A model generated the notes under the pieces. The model ran no database searches and had not been told where the DNA came from. It was given only the letters and a program-made list of their open reading frames with translations. Positions 52,650-63,593 of a stretch of DNA of 64,000 nucleotides are shown one piece after another. The position numbers and the translations under genes are program-made. The stretch lies in assembly GCA_030447745.1 (NCBI GenBank), contig JAUJOH010000001.1, forward strand, positions 25,558 to 89,557. The letters run 5' to 3'. Within the stretch, counting starts at the first letter, position 1; every line of letters begins with the position of its first letter. This stretch comes from Chloroflexota bacterium. GTDB taxonomy: Bacteria > Chloroflexota > Limnocylindria > Limnocylindrales > CSP1-4.

Positions 52650-55324
52650 CCTGACCCGCCGTCCGAGAACAAGCGCCGCTCGGTCGGTCGACCGAGAACA
52701 CCTTCATGACCTCGTCGCCGTAGTGGTTGATCACCTTGACGGCGACCTTGGCCGTCGAGGGGCGCGGGAACGGGCGCGAGACCGTTGAGTTGACCGTCGC
52801 CCACGCTTCGTCGGAGATGTCGGCACGCAGCGCGCGGCGGAGCTTGTCGTAGGGATCGTCTGCACCCGTGAAGTAGGCGTGGCGGACGAAGAAGGCGTCG
52901 CCGTCGTAGTTTGTGTCGAGGAACCAGGCGGCGATGTCGTCGACTGACGATGCGCGCAGCGCGCGCCGGTCGTCGGGTCGTACACGTCGAGGCCCTTCAC
53001 CTCGACCTCGATCTCGCCGTCGCCTGCCGGTCGGACGTCGATGTCGGGCTCGCCGAAGACCATGAACAGGTTGCCAGTGCCGGTCTTCTTGAGCAGCTCA
53101 TCGCCCATCGCGAGGTCCGGGTTCATGCGCGCCTGGAGGATCGTCAGGCGGCCGAGGGTCGAGGCCTCCTCCCCTGCCAACGGGTCGAACGCGAAGCCGC
53201 ACACGACCAGTAGGTCGGCGAACTTGACGGCCTCCTTGGCGGCGTCGCGGATGAGCTCGGGTCCGACCGTGCCGAACTCGGGACCGATCGCGATCGCCAC
53301 CGACCTCGTCGTGCCGTTCTCGCCGTACTCCCCGACCCCCTGGACGTAGACGCCGGGGTACGGGTCGAGTCGGCTGAGCTCGAGGCGCTCGTTGCGCTTG
53401 GTGTTCTGGACGCCGGCGCGTCGGAGGTTGTCGAGGATGCTGGTGACGAACTGGCCGGCATCGACCGACGGCGCGGTTGGGTCGGCGGCGGTGTCCTCCG
53501 GGCCGTCGGCCATGACCGATGGGGTGACAGGCTCTCGACGGTGAACGGGCCCGACACGCGGACGATCTTGGGGTCCTGGTAGGGGCGATCGAACAGGGTC
53601 TCGCTCTCGGCGTGGCGGGCGATCGCGGCGTCGATCTCCTCGCGACTCATGTCCTCGCGGATGTCCGGGTTCTGGGCGATCGACTTGAGGGTCACGTGCG
53701 GCACGCGCTCGTAGACGAAGCCGCGGCGGACGTCGGCCGATGTCGGCGGCATGGCGCTCGGCGGCGCCTGGCCGGTCAGCTGGGCCTCTTCCGGATGCCG
53801 GCCTCGGAGTCGGCGAGGAGGTAGTACGGGTACTGGGCGGCCATCAGGCGCGAGCGCGAGGGCGAGCGCGACGCGGCTCGTGTCGACCGTGATCCAGCGT
53901 CGGCCCCACTGCTCGGCGACATATGCGGTCGTACCGGAGCCGCAGGTCGGGTCGAGGACGAGGTCCCCGGGATCGGTCGTCATCAGGAGGCAGCGTTCGA
54001 CGGCTGTTGTCGCTGTCTGAACGACGTACACCTTTGGGTCGGCGCGACTCCGATACGCCGATGTCCATCCACGTGTTCGTCAGTGGGTACGCCGGAAAAT
54101 CATCGAGGTATCGAACGTACGCCAGCGTGTTCCCGGTAACGCGAACCCTTCCAGCCACCGGAGGGCCGCCATCCCGGCTTCGTTGGTCTTCCATCGACTC
54201 CGATGTTCGGTCGGTACTCCCGGCATCCCTCGATCAACACCGGAAACCACGACGCCGGCGTGCGCCTTTCTCGCGACCCATGCTCTGGCTCATGAGATCT
54301 GCGCAGTCGAAAGACGCGTCCTGCCGGCAGCGGGGTCGCGCCCGACCGTTCGGCTAGCGTGATCGGTCGCGTGTCACCCGACGGAAGCTCGACTTGGTCG
54401 TACTTGGACCCGCCTTGGCCGCCGACGCCCTTCGTCACGTGGATGGAACGGTACTTCGTCGCCGCTCGTTCTTTGCCGTACCAGAGGAGCCAGTCGGCGT
54501 CCCCGGAAGGAGGTCCGCAGTAGCTCCGGTGGTCTTGGAGTAGGTAACCCGACTTGAGACGAACCCATCGAACCCAAAACCTCGTCGAGCACCGACCGCA
54601 CGAGATGGACGTTCTCGTCACCGATCTGGACGAAGACCGAACCAGCATCGGTCAACAGCTTACGTATGACGACCAGTCGGTCTCGCAGATAGGCCAGGTA
54701 GGAGTGGACGCCGAGTCTCCATGTGTCTCGGTACGCGCGAATCTGCTCCGGTTGGCGCGTGAGGTCGGAGTCTCGGCCATCCGTGATGTCGCGTTTGCGC
54801 GTACTTACCTGCCAGTTACTTCCTGAATTTGATGCCGTACGGAGGATCGACATAGATCGTTTGGACCTGGCCCTTGAGGCCTTCCTTCTCGGCCAGGCTG
54901 GTCATCACCAACAGCGAGTCGCCGAGGATCATCCGGTTCGCCCACTTGCCGGGGTGGCGGTAGAAGTCGACCTTCTCCTCGAACGTCAGCTCGCTGTACG
55001 GCCCGAAGAAGCCGAGCTGCTGCTCTGACCGGCGGCCCTCGCTCTCCGCGCGGAGCTCCTCGACCAGCGCCAGCGGATCGATCGTCTCCTGGATGTAGAT
55101 CGGGACCGCCGGCACCTCGAGGTCGTGGCTGTGTCCTGCTCGTCCTTGCCCTTCCAGACGAGCTGCGGGTCGAGGGTCGGGTCCCGGGGATAGCGCACGA
55201 TGGCCGGCCTCTTCTCCTCCGGGCGGGCGAACGACTCCAGCTCGGCGGTGGGGATGTTCGAGCGGCGGTCAGACGGGTGAGTCGTCGCCCGGACGATCGT
55301 GCTCGGCTTGATCTTGTCAGCCAC
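52650..55324 (-). pseudogene. mod: Type III restriction-modification DNA methyltransferase (Mod), multiple frameshifts
   Basis: LVWKGKDEQD..., [77 protein letters not shown]. Confidence 0.85.
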
Positions 55325-55329
55325 CGCTC

Positions 55330-55638
55330 ACCTCGGGCTTCCGCGCATCAAGCACGTCCGACGTGGGAGCTCGGGACGAGCGACCGTCCTGGAGCGTCAC
55401 GATCGTGACCTCGTTGAGCGAACCGTCGTATCGGTAGACGATGAGCATCCAGCGCCAGGGCCCGAGGATGAAGGAAACCTTCCCACCGGCCATGGAGCGC
55501 CGGTCCGAGCAGCGGGAAGCGGCGAAGAGGCTCCAGTGATCGGCGGACCCGCGCCCGCGTGCCGCGCGGCAGACTGTGCGTCCGAACGAGACCGGTCAGA
55601 TCGTCGGCCGCGCGGCGGGTGACGACGACCGTGGGCAA
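55330..55638 (-). CDS. RelE/ParE-type toxin (frameshifted)
   Basis: LPTVVVTRRAADDLTGLVRTHSLPRGTRARVRRSLEPLRRFPLLGPALHGRWEGF..., then MLIVYRYDGSLNEVTIVTLQDGRS in another frame. Confidence 0.65.
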
Positions 55639-55901
55639 CCGTCGAGGTCCTCCAGCGGGATGATGCGCCCGGCCTTCGCGTCGGCCAGACCTTCTTGCGC
55701 GCGCTCCCAGGCACCGTCGATGCCGTCGAGCAGGGCTGTCACATCCCTCGGATCGGGGTCCGCCTCGTCGAGCGCCGACGAGAGGAGCGAGCGGGCCAGC
55801 GTGCCCGCGGTCACGTGCGTCCGCTCCGCGAGGCGGTGGAGCTTCTCGGCGTACGGGCCATCGAGGATCACATTCACCCTCGTCGGCGTCGACCGTTCCA
55901 C
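55596..55901 (-). CDS. Antitoxin partner (RHH-like)
   Basis: MERSTPTRVNVILDGPYAEKLHRLAERTHVTAGTLARSLLSSAL...LEDLDG. Confidence 0.6.
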   Translation of the reverse strand: MERSTPTRVNVILDGPYAEKLHRLAERTHVTAGTLARSLLSSALDEADPDPRDVTALLDGIDGAWERAQEGLADAKAGRIIPLEDLDGCPRSSSPAARPTI

Positions 55902-55989
55902 GGCGCTAGCCTAACACTGCCCGACACGATTCGTGCATCGATCAGCGCATCCCAGTACGGGAACCGCATCGCGAGTCGAGCGGTCCGTG

Positions 55990-56460
55990 GGTCTGGCTGG
56001 CTGGCTGGTCATGTGCCAGTCTCCTCGACCGGGTCCGCCGGAGGTGTTCGGAACGGGTCCTCGACGCGCACGGAGCCGTAGGTCCTCCGTGCGCCAGGTC
56101 CTCGCTCAACAACGTCCGACACCCGGCCGTTCGCGCAGCACTGAGGACCAGGGCGTCCCAGTATGAGACGTGCCACTGCTGTGTCCCGTCGATCGCTTCG
56201 TCCACGAGCCGGGTATCGATGGGCACGACGGGCAACTGCCCTCATCCATTCGACCATCGCCCGGCCGTCCGGCGGGGCCACGACATCCTCAGCTTTCCGG
56301 TCACGGTCGCGTAGAACTCACCCAGCACCTGGGCCGATATGACGTAGTCCTTGTCCGGGCTGGCCGCGGGGACCTCGAGGGCGCGTGCTCGCTTTGTTGG
56401 CTCGGCCACATCGACCGCGTAGACCCAGACGTTCGTGTCGATGAACGCGCGACCGTTCAC
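55990..56460 (-). CDS. VapC-type PIN toxin (frameshifted)
   Basis: NGRAFIDTNVWVYAVD..., YVISAQVLGEFYATVTGKL, IDGTQQWHVSYWDALVLSAARTAGCRTLLSEDL. Confidence 0.8.
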
Positions 56461-56711
56461 TTCGCGCGCAAGTACCTGGGTCGGTCGTACAGATCCTCGC
56501 GTCGCCACGTTCGGCCTTCAGGCCCGCTGCTCGCCGTGGACTTCGATGCCAGCTCGACGAAGCCGGCGAGGGCGGACTGCGTCTGGCTGGGTCCGGCGTA
56601 CCGCTGCAAGTAGTCACTGACCACGGCGTTCACCGAGGTGCCGTTCTCCAGCGCTCGTATCCTGGCCCGCCGCAGGACTTGCTCGTCGACCGTTACCGTC
56701 AAGTTCGCCAT
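56457..56711 (-). CDS. VapB-type antitoxin
   Basis: MANLTVTVDEQVLRRARIRALENGTSVNAVVSDYLQRYAG. Confidence 0.8.
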   Translation of the reverse strand: MANLTVTVDEQVLRRARIRALENGTSVNAVVSDYLQRYAGPSQTQSALAGFVELASKSTASSGPEGRTWRREDLYDRPRYLRAK

Positions 56712-56719
56712 CGGAGTCC

Positions 56720-56753
56720 CTCGTGTAGCACGAGGTTGGTGTAGCACGAGGTT
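56720..56753. promoter_or_regulatory. Candidate TA operator: CTCGTG-TAG-CACGAG palindrome, partly repeated in tandem
   Basis: GTGTAGCACGAGGTTgGTGTAGCACGAGGTT immediately upstream of vapB. Confidence 0.55.
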
Positions 56754-57209
56754 AGCGCGCTTTCGTGCCGCCACGGCAGCAGCGTCGCGACGACAGTCCG
56801 GAGGCGTGGAACCGGAGCCAGGGCCCGCCGCGGGCTGAGCGCCGCTGCTCGTGGATGCGACCGACTGGATCGCTCGCCGGCGCCGAGGATCGGGCCGCTG
56901 CTCGTGGATACGACGGACACGACCGCCGACCAAACGACCGAACACTCGGCACGCTCACGCGGAGGGTCCACGACGCCGCTCATACCTCCAAGCGTTCGCG
57001 CGCCGCGCCGCGATACGGCTCCGCGCAGCGCCGATGGCGGCCGCGGTCCGGGCCGAGGTCGGTTCGGCGAACGAGTCGCTCGCATCTGCGGTTGGCACCG
57101 CGCGATGACCGGCAGGTGAGCGCCGGAGCCTGACGCCAAACCTGTCCAGCAGGGTCGCTGCGGCCGACACGTACTCCCTGATCGCGTCCTCCGTCCCCCG
57201 CATCCCGCC

Positions 57210-57470
57210 TCACGCCTGTTCAAGCTCGGCCAATCGCTCGCCGGCGCCGAACCGGCCGCCCTCGGCGACGCGACGGGGAACGACACGGCGAGTCGCAGGC
57301 TTCCGGCCGCTGGCATAGAACTCGAACGTCGGTACCGGAATGCGGACGATCCGCTTGGACACACGGATGGCCGGCAGCTCGCCTCCTCGACCAGGCGCCA
57401 GACGGTGTCGTGACTGACGCCGAGTTGTTGCGCCGCCTCCTTGATGCTGTACCAGCACTCGGCCTTGTCT
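57210..57470 (-). CDS. Excisionase-like HTH protein (frameshifted)
   Basis: WYSIKEAAQQLGVSHDTVWRLVEE|ELPAIRVSKRIVRIPVPTFEFYASGRK. Confidence 0.6.
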   Translation of the reverse strand, partial: RQGRVLVQHQGGGATTRRQSRHRLAPGRGGELPAIRVSKRIVRIPVPTFEFYASGRKPATRRVVPRRVAEGGRFGAGERLAELEQA

Positions 57471-57499
57471 CTCCGTTGCGATCGGTGCGTCTCAGGTGG

Positions 57500-57600
57500 A
57501 CCGTAACGCGCTCGACTCAGATGTCCAGCACCGTGGTTTGGCGTCGTCCTCGTCCACGAGCGCGAACAGTGCCGATGTGTCGACGAATGCCGTCACTCGC
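57500..57600 (-). pseudogene. Truncated PIN-domain (VapC) N-terminus
   Basis: VTAFVDTSALFALVDEDDAKPRC..., overlaps res 3' end. Confidence 0.6.
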
Positions 57601-60600
57601 CAAAGGCCTCGGCGAGGTAGGCATCGTGGTTTTCACTTACGTCCGGCTGGCCGGAGTGGAAGCCGCCCACCGAGGGTTGTGAAGGCAGTACGTACTTCGC
57701 CCGGATCAGGCCGCCGGCGTCCCACGGGTCGGTCACCTCGAGGAACGCCCAGCGGCCGAGGCCGCCCCAGTTGTTGACCGCGACCGTCCACAGGTGCTCC
57801 GCGGTGGCGACCTTGACCTGCTTCTCCTTCTTCGCCTCGCCGGTGACCTCGAGGACGAGCGTCAGCAGGTCGTCACCCGTCGAGGCGGCATCGCGGAGGC
57901 GGATCAGGAAGTCCGGCACGTAGTTGCCGGCGCGGCCCTCGTAGGTGTACGGGATCTTGAAGTTGAGACCCTGGTTCTTGGCGTAGCTGACGACCTCCGG
58001 CATGTCCTCGAGCACCTGGGCCAGCTTCGATTCCCAGCCTGAGTCCTCCGGCACGAGGTTGAGGTGGCTCTTGGCAGTCTCGTAGCACGTCTTCGTCGTC
58101 TCGAACCAGACGTCGTCCGTGGAGCCGATCGGCTCGTACGGCCGAAGGTTCGGAATGAGCCGCTTCTCGCCGCGGGTGCCGGCCACGATCGCCCGGTGGA
58201 TCCGGTCCGCCGCCGCGTGGCTGTACTGGGCGAACAGCAGCATCTGCTCGAAGGTTCCGTCCTTCTTGTACGGCGTGACGCACTCGTCGATCCAGCGCCT
58301 CGTGATGCGGACGAGCTGCGGGAAGAGCCACGGCCGCCCGGCGCCGTCCTCGTCCTGGAAGTGGTTGTCCAGCGTCCGCTTGGCGACCGCGAACACGACG
58401 GTCTGGATGCGGTGATCCCGGAGGTCGATCTCGTGCCGCTCCATCTGGCCGACGATCGGGTCGACCTGCGTCTTGATCGCGACATCCTGCGTCGAGAGCT
58501 GCAGGATCGACGAGGCGTCGAAGGTCGCCTCGAGGTGCTCGGTCGGCATCTCGTAGCGGTAGCCGACGAGGCGCGGGAACTCGATCCGGAGGTGCGAGCG
58601 CTCCGGCAGGGCGCGGACCTGGCGGACCGGCTTGGCGACCTTGACCCTCCCCTTGCCGGAGACGCTGAGGAAGCTGAAGGGCACGCCGTAGACCTCCGCG
58701 TACTCCGGCTCGAACAGCCCGTCGGCATTGGCGTCGTAGCTCGCCCGCCGGAGCGCCCGCCCGACCACCTGCTCGCACAGCAGCTGCGTCCCGAACGCCC
58801 GGATACCGAGGATGTGGGTGACGGTGTTGGCGTCCCAGCCCTCGGTCAGCATCGCGACCGAGACGACGCACCGGATGTGCTCCCCCAGCCTCCCCCGCTT
58901 CCCGACCGTGTTCATGACCTCGCGCAGGATGTCCTCGTCCGTGATGTCCTCGGCCGACCGGCCGGGGAAGCGGGTGACGTACTCGCGCTTGAACTGGTCG
59001 ATCTCCGCTGCGGCCGCCTTGCGGAAGGCGGGGTCGAGGGCGTCGCCGCGGTCGAGCTGCGCCGAGTCGACGAGGAGTGTGTTCGGGCGGTCCCGGAAGC
59101 GACCGTCCTCCTCGTTGCTGAACAGCGGGAGGTTGCCGGGCACGACGACCTGGTCGCCGTTCCCCAGCTCCTTCTGCCAGCCGGCGATCCAGTCGGACAC
59201 GAGCTTGGACGTCGCGGTGTTCGAGCAGACGACGATGAACACCGGTGGCGTGCCCATCCCGGCCGCGTCCCACTCGACGTGGCTGCGCTCGTAGTCGGCG
59301 TACAGGCTGCGGAGCGCGCCCTCGAGCTCCTTCGGGATCACCGGCAGCCCGTCGATCGGCGTGTCGCGCAACCCCTTCCGCGGGAGCGCGCTGCGCACGC
59401 GGAGCCAGAGGTCGCGGTACATCGGGCCCTTCCCCGTCATGGAGTCGTCGCTGACCGGCACCCGCGGGATCTTGACGATGCCCGACTCGATCGCGTCCAT
59501 CAGCCCGAAGTCGCTGACGACCCACGGAAACAGCGTGCCCTCGGCGTAGCCGGAGCCCTTGAGGAAGAACGGGGTGGCCGACAGGTCGTAGACCGCCCGG
59601 ACGCCGAGCTTGTCGCGGACTGCCTGGACGCCGGACAGCCAGACGCGCGCCTCCTCGAGGTCCTTCTTCGCCTGCGTCCGCTCGTCCGCGTCGAGCGCGC
59701 CCTCCTCGGCGACCTCCTTCGGCGCCGGCGCGTAACAGTGGTGCGCCTCGTCGTTGAGCACCACGATGTTCTTCGCGTTGCCGAAGACGCGGCAGACCCG
59801 GCGGACCATCTCGGCCGGCGTCTCGCGGAATCGGTCGTCGTCCTCGAAGCCGGCGAGGACCTTCTTGGTCAGGCTCGCCGCCTGGATCTTCTCGCGCCGC
59901 AGGAAGGCGTGAAAGTTCGTGATCAGGACGGTCGCGGCCTGGAGACGGTCGAGCTGCTCCGGCGTGACGATATCGAGCGCGCGGTAGTAGCTGTCCGGGT
60001 CGTTGGGGATCAGGACCCGCAGGCGGTCGCGGATCGTGATGCCGGGCGTGACGACGAGGAACTTGTCGCTGAACCGCTTGTCCTGGGCGTTGGCCGCCTT
60101 GTTGAGCGCCTGCCAGGCGATCAGCATCGCCATGAGCACGGTCTTGCCGGAGCCCGTCGCCATCTTGAAGGCGAACCGCGGCAGGCCGCCGTTGTGCTGC
60201 TGGTTCTCCTGGCGGATGACGTTGAGCGCCTTCGTGTCGCCGAGCCGCTCCGCCGCCTCGGTCAGGTAGATCGCCGTCTCGGCCGCCTCGAGCTGGCAGA
60301 AGAAGAGCCGCCGCTCGCGGTCCTCGTCGCGCCAGTGCGCGAGCAGGTCGCGGGTGACGCTCGTCGTGTGGGGGTAGTCCTGGAGACGCCACCGCTCGAC
60401 GGACTGGCGGATCTCGTTGACGATCTCGTTCGGCTGCTGGCGCGTCGGGCCGCCGAAGGCGTCCATCGTCAGCTGGGCTGAGGCCTTCTTCGGCCACGCA
60501 ACCGGGACGAAGAACTCGCTGGGTCGACGGCGTGGGGCGATCTCGCCGGTGACCTGCCCGTCGGTCGTCGTGACGAAGTGCTGGCGGGGCTCGACGAACG

Positions 60601-60640
60601 GCGAGTTGATCACGATCGGGTTCTCGATGACTGGCGCCAC
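57593..60640 (-). CDS. res: Type III restriction endonuclease subunit Res (DEAD/DEAH helicase), intact 1015 aa
   Basis: FAFKMATGSGKTVLMAMLIAWQAL (Walker A), VVLNDEAHHCY (DEAH), C-terminal IPYTYEGRAGNYVPDFLIRLRD nuclease region. Confidence 0.92.
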   Translation of the reverse strand: MAPVIENPIVINSPFVEPRQHFVTTTDGQVTGEIAPRRRPSEFFVPVAWPKKASAQLTMDAFGGPTRQQPNEIVNEIRQSVERWRLQDYPHTTSVTRDLLAHWRDEDRERRLFFCQLEAAETAIYLTEAAERLGDTKALNVIRQENQQHNGGLPRFAFKMATGSGKTVLMAMLIAWQALNKAANAQDKRFSDKFLVVTPGITIRDRLRVLIPNDPDSYYRALDIVTPEQLDRLQAATVLITNFHAFLRREKIQAASLTKKVLAGFEDDDRFRETPAEMVRRVCRVFGNAKNIVVLNDEAHHCYAPAPKEVAEEGALDADERTQAKKDLEEARVWLSGVQAVRDKLGVRAVYDLSATPFFLKGSGYAEGTLFPWVVSDFGLMDAIESGIVKIPRVPVSDDSMTGKGPMYRDLWLRVRSALPRKGLRDTPIDGLPVIPKELEGALRSLYADYERSHVEWDAAGMGTPPVFIVVCSNTATSKLVSDWIAGWQKELGNGDQVVVPGNLPLFSNEEDGRFRDRPNTLLVDSAQLDRGDALDPAFRKAAAAEIDQFKREYVTRFPGRSAEDITDEDILREVMNTVGKRGRLGEHIRCVVSVAMLTEGWDANTVTHILGIRAFGTQLLCEQVVGRALRRASYDANADGLFEPEYAEVYGVPFSFLSVSGKGRVKVAKPVRQVRALPERSHLRIEFPRLVGYRYEMPTEHLEATFDASSILQLSTQDVAIKTQVDPIVGQMERHEIDLRDHRIQTVVFAVAKRTLDNHFQDEDGAGRPWLFPQLVRITRRWIDECVTPYKKDGTFEQMLLFAQYSHAAADRIHRAIVAGTRGEKRLIPNLRPYEPIGSTDDVWFETTKTCYETAKSHLNLVPEDSGWESKLAQVLEDMPEVVSYAKNQGLNFKIPYTYEGRAGNYVPDFLIRLRDAASTGDDLLTLVLEVTGEAKKEKQVKVATAEHLWTVAVNNWGGLGRWAFLEVTDPWDAGGLIRAKYVLPSQPSVGGFHSGQPDVSENHDAYLAEAFGE

Positions 60641-60689
60641 GCGTTCCCTCCCGGCCGATCGGACGACTTCCGCCTGTGCGACGGTCTAT

Positions 60690-61229
60690 CCGGCGGGGCG
60701 GGACTCAACCACAACCGCCCGCCCGTGTACGCCCTGACCGGCGTTCACCGTCAGTGAGCGAGCACGTGCAATCCGGGAGCGGATCGCCAGGCGTTGATGG
60801 GATCGCCAGGGTGATGGGTCTGCTACGCAGGTCGGATTCAAGACCTGCACGCCAGTTCGCCCGACGTCCGTGTTGCGCGTGACGAGGACGAGGTCGTGCA
60901 CGAGAGCCGTCGCGGCCAGGAGGCCATCCACCGTCGGGATCGGGTCCGGAACGTTGAGGAAGCCCCAGCGCTCGGCGACCCGGGCGTCGACGGAGAGGAC
61001 GCGATCGCTGAACGTGGTGGTCAGGCGGGCCAGCCACTGTTCGAGCGCGAGGGCGGCAGGCGTATCGCGCCGGCGGACCGATTCGATGCCGCGCCGGATC
61101 TCGCCGAGGACCAGGACGCTCGTGAACAGCTCTTCCTCGTGAACTGCGGCAAACCAGGTGCGGATCCCTTCGGGGTTCGACCGCCCTTCGAAGCTCGGAC
61201 AGGACGTTCGTATCGACGAGCCAGCTCAC
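60690..61229 (-). CDS. FitB/VapC-type PIN toxin (frameshifted)
   Basis: MSWLVDTNVLSELRR..., VDGLLAATALVHDLVLVTRNTDVGRTGVQVLNP. Confidence 0.82.
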
Positions 61230-61456
61230 GCGACGTCGCGCGGGAGGTCGCGAGCCACCAGGAAGTCGTCATCGTCACCGACGTCGGGCATCGAGAGCAG
61301 GAGCTCCTTGAACGATCCACGCCCCAACTCACCCTGCAACGCATCCCGGAGGATCTCGCGATGCTCAGCCTCGGCCGAACGCCCATGGCGGGCGGCTCGG
61401 CTCTTGAGCGCCCGCACGATCTCAGCGCCGATGTTTCGCACGATCAGTTGACTCAT
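61226..61456 (-). CDS. FitA-like antitoxin
   Basis: MSQLIVRNIGAEIVRALKSRAARHGRSAEAEHREILRDALQ. Confidence 0.88.
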   Translation of the reverse strand: MSQLIVRNIGAEIVRALKSRAARHGRSAEAEHREILRDALQGELGRGSFKELLLSMPDVGDDDDFLVARDLPRDVA

Positions 61457-61468
61457 CCGACATCACCT

Positions 61469-61487
61469 CTGCTATCAACGATAGCAG
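61469..61487. promoter_or_regulatory. Candidate FitAB operator CTGCTATC-AAC-GATAGCAG
   Basis: Perfect 8-bp inverted repeat 12 bp upstream of fitA-like start. Confidence 0.6.
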
Positions 61488-61917
61488 CTTGGTCGCCGGC
61501 ACCACCGTGCTGGACCTCGAGCTGGCCGTCACGCTCGCGCGCTCCAACACAACTCCACCCTCGGCCGCTTCTTGCGGATCGTTTGAGATCGATACCGTCC
61601 CAGCGACCATCCGGCGGCGTACCACAACCGCGCGGCCGCTCGCGAGCGGCTTCACCGCCCTGGCCGGCAATCACCGTCAGTGAGCGAGTTGCCCACGTGC
61701 GAGCGTGGCGGATCGCCCGGTTTGCAGTCCGGGAGCGGGGCCACGCTCAATTGTCTCGAGATCGCTCAGTGGCGTTGAGGCGATCACGCAGCGCTCCGAC
61801 TCGCCCGCGAGCCTCTTCGAGCTTCACCCGCTTCGATGATCTCGGCTGCGGAAGCCTGGGATGCGCGCGGCGCCACTCACGGTCGCCGCCCAGCTGGCGT
61901 AGCCGCAGTCCGTCCCG

Positions 61918-62850
61918 CTACCCGCCCTGCTCGAACCAGCGGAGCACGCGCATGGCGCGCAGCGTGTTCCAGCGGCTCGGCTGGCCCTCGCCGTCCTCCA
62001 TCTCGAAGTGAGACTCGCCCTCGTGGACGTTCTGGAGCGGCCAACGGCCGTCGGGATCCCGGTTGTCCTCGACGACCCGGATCGCCTCGGTGACGCGATC
62101 GTCGCCCGTGAGCCGCGCGTCGCGGAGGTAGTCGAGGCCGCGGAGGACGTCGTCGTGCCACCAGGTCGGAAACGAGAACCCGAGCCAGCTCTGGTCGATC
62201 ACCTCGCCAGTCGACTTCCGACGGAAGAGCCGGCGCTGGAGCATGTACTCCTCGCCGCGGCGCCGGGCCGCGGCGATCTCGGCTGAGCCGCCGGTCGCCC
62301 GCTCGTGCTCGAGCAGGCCCTCGAGGACGTTGATCGTCGTCGCGAACGACGACACCGTCGCGCCGTTCTCGACCTCGCAGTTCCAGCCGCCGTCCGGGAG
62401 CTGCTCGCCGAGGAGCCGGTCGACGAGCGGCGCCATGTCGACGCCGAAGTACGAACCGGTCGCGACGACGTTGCCGTTGATGCACGGCTCGACCTCGCCC
62501 TCGAAGAACCGGTTGTCGGCCCAAGGCGTCTCGTCCGGTGCCCCGCCGCTCCATGTGACGTGCTCCTGGACGAGGCCGACGGCCCGTCGAGCCTGCTCGC
62601 TCTCCGGATCGAGCCCGAACCGTCGCAGGAGCTCCAGGACGTGGAACGTGTCCGTCCAGTCCTGGGACCACGGCCTGCCGCCCCACAGGCCGTCGGGCGC
62701 CTGGAGCTCCAGCAGGCGGGCACCCCAGCGCTCGGTCGCGACCCTTGACCGCTCGGCGGCGATGACGTCGGCCGGCTCGTGCGTCAGGTCGCGCATCACC
62801 TGCCAGCGGATCGAGGGATCGGAGTCGAGCAACCAATCGGTGACGTTCAT
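61918..62850 (-). CDS. Squalene-cyclase/prenyltransferase-like alpha-toroid protein
   Basis: MNVTDWLLDSDPSIRWQVMRDL...QAPDGLWGG..., LPDGGWNCE..., RDPDGRWPLQ repeats. Confidence 0.7.
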   Translation of the reverse strand: MNVTDWLLDSDPSIRWQVMRDLTHEPADVIAAERSRVATERWGARLLELQAPDGLWGGRPWSQDWTDTFHVLELLRRFGLDPESEQARRAVGLVQEHVTWSGGAPDETPWADNRFFEGEVEPCINGNVVATGSYFGVDMAPLVDRLLGEQLPDGGWNCEVENGATVSSFATTINVLEGLLEHERATGGSAEIAAARRRGEEYMLQRRLFRRKSTGEVIDQSWLGFSFPTWWHDDVLRGLDYLRDARLTGDDRVTEAIRVVEDNRDPDGRWPLQNVHEGESHFEMEDGEGQPSRWNTLRAMRVLRWFEQGG

Positions 62851-63176
62851 GTCGCTCCCTGGTGCCTGACCGCGAATGGCCGCGGGTCTCCGGTCCGGGT
62901 CGACCCTGGCGCGAATGGTGACAGAGCCACTGCGCCGGATGCGCGGGACTACGAGATGGCCACGACGAGGCTCGACACGAGCATCGCGGCGCTCGAATGC
63001 GTCGGACGGCGCGCTCGTGGCCATGAGGGCGTCGAGGATGCGGGTCCGCGTCGGAGTCAGTTGCTGGAATGACAGCTCGTCGAGGACGACGGGTCGGGCC
63101 GAAATCGGGCGGCGGCCGCTTCGACTCGGACGGCGGGACGATGATCAGCACGTGCGTCGATCAGCGCGACGCGCCA

Positions 63177-63593
63177 TCAGCCGTCTGGATGCGGAACGGG
63201 CACGATCGTGAGCCCGTCGATGGCGGCGAAGTCCTCGGGGTTGCACGTGTAGACGGGGAGACCGTTCGCGATCGCCACCGCTGCGATCATGGCGTCGTAG
63301 GCGCGAGCCGCAGGCTTCCGCCCCGCGCGGCGCAGACCGGCAGCGACTGCACCGAACGCCCTGGCTGCCGCCGCATCGAACGGCAACGGATCGAAGTCTG
63401 CCTCGGCCTGCTGCAGATGGGCGAGCCGAGCCGCCCGCTCCGCGTCATCACGTGCGACGAGCGGCCCCACGGACAGCTCGGCAAGCGTGATCGTCGAGAT
63501 CAGCGGCCGTGCCGGCAGGAGCCTGGGATCGGCGAGGCGCGACAGCAGAATCAGCGTGCTCGTGTCAAGGAGCCCGGACTCCGTTGTGGTCAC
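63177..63593 (-). CDS. VapC-type PIN toxin
   Basis: SGLLDTSTLILLSRL..., TLAELSVG, YDAMIAAVAIANGLPVYTCNPEDFAAIDGLTIV. Confidence 0.9.
   Translation of the reverse strand: MTTTESGLLDTSTLILLSRLADPRLLPARPLISTITLAELSVGPLVARDDAERAARLAHLQQAEADFDPLPFDAAAARAFGAVAAGLRRAGRKPAARAYDAMIAAVAIANGLPVYTCNPEDFAAIDGLTIVPVPHPDG

Noticed and set aside
58064-60481. 805-aa plus-strand ORF opposite res
   Set aside because: Antisense shadow of the intact Res gene (Walker A and DEAH on the minus strand); low-complexity Arg/Leu/Val composition.
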